The translations under genes were made by a program, and so were the position numbers. From a bacterium (lineage in GTDB: Bacteria > Spirochaetota > Spirochaetia > Treponematales > Rectinemataceae): a stretch of 11,344 nucleotides of DNA. The notes under the pieces are model-generated. The model ran no database searches. It worked only from the letters and a program-made list of their open reading frames with translations, and had not been told where the DNA came from. Positions 7,223 to 11,344 of this stretch are shown in pieces. The DNA lies in the NCBI GenBank assembly GCA_021813065.1, contig JAKALZ010000035.1:1-11344 (forward strand), in the 5' to 3' direction. The stretch's first letter is position 1, and every line of letters starts with the position of its first letter.

Positions 7223-7702
7223 TTAGCTGTGGGTAATCGTCACAGTGATGGAATCACTGTAGGTACCAGCTTGGTAGTAATCGGTAGAAGGTCCGAATGA
7301 TGCGGCAAGAGCATACGAGGTTCCATCTTTCAACGTTCTCCCTTGAGCCGCACTGGTCCATGGAGAAGACAGAGACTGTGCAGACGACGTCAGAGTACCG
7401 AGAGTCACCGTATAGGCGATTTTTTCGGTCCCATCCGCGCTGTTTACCAGATATCCACTGTTTCCACTTGACAGCGTAATTGTCCAGTTCTTAACGTTGC
7501 TCGTAACTTTCACGTTACCAATTGCCCACGTTTCAGCACTTGAACCATTCGCGATCGTACCAGTATAGGTCGTCGGTACAGCGAGCGTGAAAATTTCCGA
7601 AACAGTGCCGGAAATCGAAACAGAACCAGTTGCGGTTGTCGTCGCAAACGCCATTCCAAACACTACCACCGCAAACAGAGCCACCAACGCGTACTTTTTC
7701 AT
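7223..7702 (-). CDS. Small secreted beta-rich protein, spore-coat-U/pilin-like
   Basis: A 159-residue protein with a clear signal peptide: MKKYALVALFAVVVFGMAFA, then cleavage before TTTATG. The mature part is rich in Ser, Thr and Gly, has no cysteine, and shows short alternating strands (GSVSISGTVSEIFTLAV, WTITLSSG, IAYTVTLG). It ends with GTYSDSITVTITHS, which resembles the last strand of spore-coat-U/fimbrial-subunit domains (AGTYSDTVTVTVT). It is probably a secreted or periplasmic Ig-like beta-sandwich. No chaperone or usher gene is near, so assembly into a pilus is not supported here. It is a single-gene unit with a promoter, an 88-nt leader, a strong Shine-Dalgarno and a terminator, and is probably well expressed. 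Function unknown; the family call is tentative. Confidence 0.8.
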   Translation of the reverse strand: MKKYALVALFAVVVFGMAFATTTATGSVSISGTVSEIFTLAVPTTYTGTIANGSSAETWAIGNVKVTSNVKNWTITLSSGNSGYLVNSADGTEKIAYTVTLGTLTSSAQSLSSPWTSAAQGRTLKDGTSYALAASFGPSTDYYQAGTYSDSITVTITHS

Positions 7703-7708
7703 TTTGAT

Positions 7709-7713
7709 CTCCT
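7709..7713 (-). promoter_or_regulatory. Ribosome binding site of the secreted-protein gene
   Basis: AGGAG on the minus strand, 6 nt before the ATG at 7702. It directly follows the leader hairpin at 7716-7737, and its first bases (CAGG) could also pair with CCTG in that hairpin. Confidence 0.75.
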
Positions 7714-7715
7714 GC

Positions 7716-7737
7716 CCGCAGGGTCAGTGCCCCACGG
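7716..7737 (-). other. Leader hairpin before the secreted-protein Shine-Dalgarno
   Basis: On the minus strand CCGTGGG and CCC-T-GCGG pair around the loop GCACTGA, giving seven pairs with one bulge and one T-G. It sits 2 nt upstream of AGGAG. It may shield the mRNA 5' end or modulate translation; this is inference. Confidence 0.4.
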
Positions 7738-7796
7738 ATACATTTTGTGTTATTGTGGCTTCTTCCAACGGATTCCGCCACGACACTTTGATGTAA

Positions 7797-7825
7797 GTAT
7801 TATCGACATTTCAGCAGAAAGTCAA
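7797..7825 (-). promoter_or_regulatory. Promoter of the secreted-protein gene
   Basis: TTGACT (7825-7820), a 17-nt spacer and TAATAC (7802-7797) on the minus strand. The start near 7790 gives an 88-nt leader, the only long one in the window. Confidence 0.65.
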
Positions 7826-7979
7826 ATAGGGAAACCCTTTCGGACTTCTCGCAAAATTCGCTATTCAATATAATATGTTCAATTAAAACTCTTTTTCATA
7901 ACGACTTGATGATCCACGACCAACGTTCCGAATTTTACGCATTCTTGAACAAATATTCATTCATTCACGGAAAAATCGA
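7826..7979. other. A+T-rich intergenic stretch
   Basis: This gap lies between the secreted-protein promoter and the stop of the CHASE-REC gene. It is far more A+T-rich than its surroundings and has no credible coding frame. It holds ATTCAAT (7863-7869) and GTTCAAT (7877-7883) as near-direct repeats around a plus-strand TATAAT (7869-7874). No terminator for the CHASE-REC gene was found. Confidence 0.5.
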
Positions 7980-9584
7980 TCACTTTCCTGCGCCTGAGCT
8001 CACATCGAGCATTTCTCTTATTTTTTGATCGAGTGAAGTCATCGTGAATGGCTTGATGAGGAGACCGTTGAATCCCGCGCGCGCGCATTTTTCCGCTTCT
8101 TCAGCGTCGTGGCGAGGGCTCATGGCGATCAGCTTGGGCGCCTTCGAATAGGTGTTCGCGGTTTTCGTGAGAAGGCCTCCGCCCTTGGCAGACGGCTCCG
8201 CATATTTTTTCCTGACCGCGCTCGCCAACGTGTAGCCATCCATGTCCGGCATGATGCAATCGATCAAGAGCACATCAAAGTCGCGAGTATCAAGCATTTC
8301 CAGGGCGAGCGCTCCATCTGCGAGCGATTCGACCCTATATCCCTTGAGTGTGAGCATCCTTAGGAGCAGTTCTCTATTCACTTCGCTGTCATCGACTATG
8401 AGCACTGAGGATGGCGCGCGCGCGGGGGCCGCATGCGGAGCGCTGTACCCAGGCGCGGCGAGTTCGCGCGATTCGGTGGGCGGTTGAACCGCGTTTTCTT
8501 CAGGCTCCTCCACATTCGGTCGACTGGAAAATGCTTGCGAGACCTCACGTTTCGCATCGTTGGAATTCGCCGCCTCGTCACCACTGGTATGCTCGACTGG
8601 AGGAGCGCCGACCGTTTCTTTCGTGGCGATCGATTCAACTACTTTCTTGGTGCCTGTATCGATCTTATTTTCGTAAGGCTCGAAGGCGCTGAATGGCGAC
8701 ACATCGAAGTGTTCACGACGAGGTTGTGGCTTTGCCTTGGGGTTCGCCTTTGCGCGCGCCACACAGAGAAGCAGCCCAGCGCCACCCAGTATCGCGAGAA
8801 CCGCGATCGCGCCGCCCCACCAGATCGCTCTCGACGCGGGATACACCGGGGCAACAGAAATTGACCACCCAGATTCATCCTTGCCGAGCACGATTGGGCT
8901 CGTGTACTCCAATTCCGAGTGCCTATCGCCCCAGAAAGCGCCGCTGCCACTTTTTCCCCCACCGCGCGTCGCGCAGGTGATGCGCAGCCCTGGAAATTCA
9001 TCCTTGAGCGCCAGTGCGTTCAGCATAGTGTCCACATCAATCGCGATGCTGATGAAGCCCCACAGATCTTGTGCTCGAAAAACGGGGAATCGTAAAAATG
9101 CGAGATTCACCCCCTCCGCGGACATATCAGGCCCTTGAAGCACCACCTGTTTTTTACTCACAGCCTGCACAAGCGCCTGCATTCTCTCCGGATTATCGAG
9201 AAGATCGTGGCCTATCGATGCCGAAGTTTTCTCCTCGGGAAAGGAATATCTGATAATCGCGCCAGGTGCGAGCGTAATCGCGCTGATGCAGGGGTATCGA
9301 TGCAGAGCCGCATCGGCGATCGATTTTATCGCTCCGAAACTCGCGTCACCCACTTCGAGGACCACGGATCTGAACTGCTGACCGACATCGAGAAGCGCGC
9401 TGAGCTGCCCAGAGACACGGAACGCGATTCTCTCGGAGGCAGAGGTGAGCAACGACGCCTGAGCGCGTGTAACGCTCGCGCGCAGTTCAAGAAAAGAAAA
9501 GGTTGTGATCCCTATCACGGCGACAGGGAGGAGAATGAGCCATACACTGACGCTTTTGCCCTTCAGACTGCTTTTCATTGCCAT
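7980..9584 (-). CDS. Membrane-bound CHASE-like sensor with C-terminal receiver domain, no kinase domain
   Basis: A 534-residue protein. A transmembrane helix at about 12-32 and a second at about 255-276 enclose a periplasmic region of some 220 residues. Its SISAITLAPGAIIRYSFP and FISIAIDVDTML segments resemble CHASE-type ligand-sensing domains. A low-complexity cytoplasmic linker (about 278-391, rich in A, P, E, S, K) leads to a receiver domain: SSVLIVDDSEVNR (acidic pair D398/D399), phosphoacceptor D442 in LLIDCIMPDMDGY, S489 and K511 in LIKPF. An insertion of about 15 residues (462-481) precedes the fourth strand. The HisKA and HATPase domains expected between CHASE and REC are absent; no H-box, N-box or G-box is seen. 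It is probably a membrane-tethered phosphate acceptor served by a kinase encoded elsewhere. A second ATG at 9578 is possible. No clear Shine-Dalgarno precedes the start. Confidence 0.87.
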   Translation of the reverse strand: MAMKSSLKGKSVSVWLILLPVAVIGITTFSFLELRASVTRAQASLLTSASERIAFRVSGQLSALLDVGQQFRSVVLEVGDASFGAIKSIADAALHRYPCISAITLAPGAIIRYSFPEEKTSASIGHDLLDNPERMQALVQAVSKKQVVLQGPDMSAEGVNLAFLRFPVFRAQDLWGFISIAIDVDTMLNALALKDEFPGLRITCATRGGGKSGSGAFWGDRHSELEYTSPIVLGKDESGWSISVAPVYPASRAIWWGGAIAVLAILGGAGLLLCVARAKANPKAKPQPRREHFDVSPFSAFEPYENKIDTGTKKVVESIATKETVGAPPVEHTSGDEAANSNDAKREVSQAFSSRPNVEEPEENAVQPPTESRELAAPGYSAPHAAPARAPSSVLIVDDSEVNRELLLRMLTLKGYRVESLADGALALEMLDTRDFDVLLIDCIMPDMDGYTLASAVRKKYAEPSAKGGGLLTKTANTYSKAPKLIAMSPRHDAEEAEKCARAGFNGLLIKPFTMTSLDQKIREMLDVSSGAGK

Positions 9585-9598
9585 AATTTGCTCGCGGA

Positions 9599-9607
9599 AT
9601 CATATCA
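9599..9607 (-). promoter_or_regulatory. Putative extended -10 promoter of the CHASE-REC gene
   Basis: TGA-TATGAT on the minus strand, ending 14 nt before the ATG at 9584. No -35 is recognisable. An alternative -10, TATAGT (9630-9625), abuts the tRNA-Cys terminator and would give a leader of about 34 nt. Confidence 0.35.
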
Positions 9608-9631
9608 TGAAGGTGAACAGGCACACTATAC

Positions 9632-9666
9632 AAAAAAATTGGCCATCTCGCATTGAGATGGCCAAT
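9632..9666 (-). terminator. Rho-independent terminator after tRNA-Cys
   Basis: On the minus strand ATTGGCCATCTC (9666-9655), loop AATGC and GAGATGGCCAAT (9649-9638) form a perfect 12-bp stem, followed by TTTTTT (9637-9632). It begins 9 nt after the tRNA 3' end. Confidence 0.93.
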
Positions 9667-9675
9667 GATCAAAAG

Positions 9676-9747
9676 AGGCGCCGATCGGAATCGAACCGAT
9701 GCATAAAGGTTTTGCAGACCTCTCCCTTACCCCTTGGGTACGGCGCC
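9676..9747 (-). tRNA. tRNA-Cys (anticodon GCA)
   Basis: A 72-nt cloverleaf on the minus strand. The acceptor stem GGCGCCG (9747-9741) pairs with CGGCGCC (9683-9677). The D-stem is CCC/GGG, the anticodon stem GAGGT/ACCTT with loop CTGCAAA (GCA at 9715-9713), the variable loop TATGC, and the T-arm ATCGG-TTCGATT-CCGAT. The discriminator is U73 (A at 9676 on the plus strand), the key identity base for cysteinyl-tRNA synthetase. CCA is not encoded. The gene lies 52 nt after the secF stop and has its own promoter and terminator, so read-through from secDF is possible but not needed. Confidence 0.96.
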
Positions 9748-9752
9748 GGACG

Positions 9753-9780
9753 CGGGGCACATACTACCGAATGCGCCCCG
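9753..9780 (-). repeat. 10-bp inverted repeat over the tRNA-Cys promoter
   Basis: On the minus strand CGGGGCGCAT (9780-9771) pairs with ATGTGCCCCG (9762-9753) around an 8-nt loop. One pair is G-T in minus-strand RNA but A-C on the plus strand, which favours a minus-strand RNA role. It lies between secF and tRNA-Cys with no T tract, and overlaps the spacer, -10 and discriminator of the tRNA promoter. Confidence 0.6.
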
Positions 9781-9790
9781 TCTTTGTCAA
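9761..9790 (-). promoter_or_regulatory. Promoter of tRNA-Cys
   Basis: TTGACA (9790-9785), an 18-nt spacer and TAGTAT (9766-9761) on the minus strand, ending 13 nt before the tRNA. The sequence after the -10 starts GTGCCCC, a G+C-rich discriminator. The layout is the same as for tRNA-Ala. Confidence 0.75.
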
Positions 9791-9799
9791 CGATTGCTA

Positions 9800-11083
9800 T
9801 CAGTTTTTGACCGCGGGTGAGGCTGGCATTGCTTTATCAACTCCCGCGGTCTTTGCATCCGACGGCTTACCCGTCTCTTTCATTCCTCGCTTTTTTCGCA
9901 TGGTGTTCCACCACACAATAAAGGCGCCGGCGATATAGATCGTGGAATACACGCCGCTCGTCATGCCGATCAGCAGCGCGAGGGCGAAGTCCTTGATACT
10001 GCCAGTCGTGAAGAACAGCAGGGCCAACACCGCAAAAATCGTGGTGAGGGTGGTGATGAGCGTTCGGCTCAGGGTCAACGTGAGCGCGGTATCCACGACA
10101 TCAACGAATCGATCCGCGGGGTGAAGCTTGAGTTCTTCACGCACACGGTCAAACTGGACAATAGTATCGTTGATGGAGTACCCGAGAATGGTCAGAATCG
10201 CGGCGATCGTGGTGGTATTAAACTCCATCCGGGTCCACACTATGAACGCGACCATGATGAGCGCATCGTGGACGACCGAGAGCACCGCGCCAATCGCATA
10301 TTCAATTTTGAACCGGATAGTTGAATAAAGGAGAATCAAGAGCAGCGTGAAGAAGGTGAGCCACCCCGACTGCTTGGCGAGATTCTGAGAGTAGCGAGGA
10401 CCGACGTAGTTCGCGCTCACCACGATGACGCGGTCCGAACCGGTGGCGGTCTCAAGCAGCGATTTGATCTTTTGGGGCATGTTTACCGTAAACTGGGGGT
10501 CTTTGCCGTCGTCGCGGACACGGATGAGAAAGCGCTGCGAGGAGATTGGATCGACAGTCTGAACGGTGATTTCTCCGAGCGACTTGAGCGCGCCTCGGAC
10601 CACATCGATAGTCGCGAACATCTCGCCTTGGTTCTGAGGCACGCGATAGAGCTTTACCGGCGTCGCGTTCAGCATGGAGTTGCCCTGAAAGGTTGGCACC
10701 AGCAAGGCGGTCGGAAGACTCTCGCTTCCCTGCGCAAGATTCACCGTGACTCCCGCCTGCTTCTCGAGCGCGGATTTTAGATCCCCGAAGGTAGGATATG
10801 CCTTAAAGTCAAACGTGAGCGTCTGCTGTTTCTGCGCTTCCGCTCCGGAGAAGATCACCATGAGTTGAGTTTCGCTGATCTTGAGCTCGGCGTTGCCTTT
10901 GCCGCTAAAAGAGATATCGCCGACAGGATACGCGAGCTGCACCGTTTCGTTAATGCCAGCTTGAAAATCGACGCCGAGGTTGAAGCCTTTGGTGAAATAG
11001 CCGAAAATTCCTATAACTATGATCGTCGTGGAAATGATGACTGCAGGCACAAAGAATTTGCTGAATCGTATGACCTTTTTCAT
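9800..11083 (-). CDS. secF: Protein translocase subunit SecF
   Basis: A 427-residue inner-membrane RND-type protein that works with SecD and SecYEG, using the proton gradient to help pull exported proteins across the membrane. Transmembrane helix 1 spans about 12-30, followed by the GVDFQAG motif (37-43; the family form is GxDFxGG, so one Gly is Ala). The periplasmic domain runs to about 238, then helices 2-6 carry NYVGPRYSQNL, SVVHDALIMVAF (D273) and LGYSINDTIVQFDRVRE (N305, D306). The protein is about 100 residues longer than E. coli SecF (323), from an enlarged periplasmic loop and a hydrophilic C-terminal tail (about 396-427, Lys/Ala/Pro-rich). The start codon overlaps the secD stop by one base (TAATG) and a GGAGG lies inside secD, so translation is coupled. 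Confidence 0.97.
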   Translation of the reverse strand: MKKVIRFSKFFVPAVIISTTIIVIGIFGYFTKGFNLGVDFQAGINETVQLAYPVGDISFSGKGNAELKISETQLMVIFSGAEAQKQQTLTFDFKAYPTFGDLKSALEKQAGVTVNLAQGSESLPTALLVPTFQGNSMLNATPVKLYRVPQNQGEMFATIDVVRGALKSLGEITVQTVDPISSQRFLIRVRDDGKDPQFTVNMPQKIKSLLETATGSDRVIVVSANYVGPRYSQNLAKQSGWLTFFTLLLILLYSTIRFKIEYAIGAVLSVVHDALIMVAFIVWTRMEFNTTTIAAILTILGYSINDTIVQFDRVREELKLHPADRFVDVVDTALTLTLSRTLITTLTTIFAVLALLFFTTGSIKDFALALLIGMTSGVYSTIYIAGAFIVWWNTMRKKRGMKETGKPSDAKTAGVDKAMPASPAVKN

Positions 11084-11344
11084 TATTTGATCCTCCAGGA
11101 GATGGACACATGATTCATGTGCAGTACATCAGTCTCAAAATCGAATAAGAGGCGCGACACGAAGAGGCCGGTGAAGAGGCTGGTCATATTTCCAATCGCG
11201 AGCGAGATCGCGAAGCCTTGGATCGGTCCGCTTCCCAGCTGAGCCATAAAGAGGGCTGCGATGATCGTGGTGAGGTTGGAGTCCATAACCGCCCAGAACG
11301 CCTTGTGGAATCCCGCGTCGATCGCGGCTACCCGCGTCTTGCCT
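11083..11344 (-). CDS. secD: Protein translocase subunit SecD, C-terminal fragment
   Basis: Partial; the gene enters from the right edge, and 86 C-terminal residues are visible. GKTRVAAIDAGFHKAFWAV and MDSNLTTIIAALFMAQLGSG are the hallmark SecD segments (family form AAIDxGFxxAFxxIxDxNxTT), followed by GPIQGFAISLAIGNMTSLFTG and the last membrane helix. SecD is the partner of SecF in assisting Sec-dependent export. The tail after FVSRLLFDF is short and ends SISWRIK. The last codons carry the GGAGG ribosome binding site of secF, and the TAA stop shares its final A with the secF ATG. The order secD-secF is the usual operon order; anything upstream, such as yajC, is outside the window. Confidence 0.95.
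   Translation of the reverse strand, partial: GKTRVAAIDAGFHKAFWAVMDSNLTTIIAALFMAQLGSGPIQGFAISLAIGNMTSLFTGLFVSRLLFDFETDVLHMNHVSISWRIK
11092..11096 (-). promoter_or_regulatory. secF ribosome binding site inside secD
   Basis: GGAGG on the minus strand, 8 nt before the secF ATG at 11083 and within the W-R-I codons of secD. It supports translational coupling. Confidence 0.8.

Noticed and set aside
7533..7781. An alternative minus-strand frame with Cys and Gly clusters over the secreted-protein N-terminus
   Set aside because: The other frame has a Shine-Dalgarno, a textbook signal peptide and a matching promoter and terminator.
8433..9656. Several long plus-strand open frames antisense to the CHASE-REC gene
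   Set aside because: They lack ribosome sites and domain features, while the minus-strand frame has intact receiver residues and membrane segments throughout.
1..11344. CRISPR arrays, insertion sequences, attachment sites, toxin-antitoxin or phage genes
   Set aside because: I looked for regularly spaced repeats, terminal inverted repeats with target duplications, and transposase- or integrase-like motifs on both strands and saw none.

Overview
The window looks like ordinary chromosomal DNA from a spirochaete, probably Spirochaetales/Treponema-like. This is an inference from protein style: an enlarged SecF, an acyltransferase carrying an FPAGTRYRPW motif, and a peptidase-MA/outer-membrane-barrel protein. 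G+C is moderate to high in the genes. No phage, insertion sequence, CRISPR array or origin is visible. Gene orientation changes often, and most genes appear to have their own promoter.

Layout, left to right. At the left edge, on the minus strand, is the N-terminus of a THUMP/RlmL-type RNA methyltransferase that runs off the window. Next come a plus-strand tRNA-Ala(GGC) with a clear promoter and hairpin terminator, and an iron-type alcohol dehydrogenase of the YqhD/BDH class. Convergent to that is a 945-residue exported protein with an HExxH peptidase-MA domain, a propeller-like middle and an outer-membrane beta-barrel-like C-terminus. Divergent from it are a HAD-IIB sugar-phosphatase-like protein and a PlsC-like acyltransferase, each with a promoter. 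Convergent to these, 2 nt away, is a rhomboid protease on the minus strand. Further minus-strand genes follow: a small secreted beta-rich, pilin-like protein with its own promoter, structured leader and terminator; a membrane protein combining a CHASE-like sensor with a REC domain but no kinase; tRNA-Cys(GCA) with promoter and terminator; secF; and the 3' end of secD at the right edge.

Several products concern the envelope: SecD/SecF at the translocon, a rhomboid protease in the inner membrane, an acyltransferase for lipid synthesis, two exported proteins and a membrane sensor. They do not form one operon. Only secD-secF is clearly coupled (TAATG overlap).

The most notable points are the kinase-less CHASE-REC protein, the predicted surface protease-barrel fusion, the recurrence of -10 boxes only 8-18 nt upstream of start codons (very short or absent 5' leaders), and the matched architecture of the two tRNA promoters. 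I see no convincing new multi-gene system. No stretch longer than 300 bases lacks a gene; the largest gap is 7703-7979.
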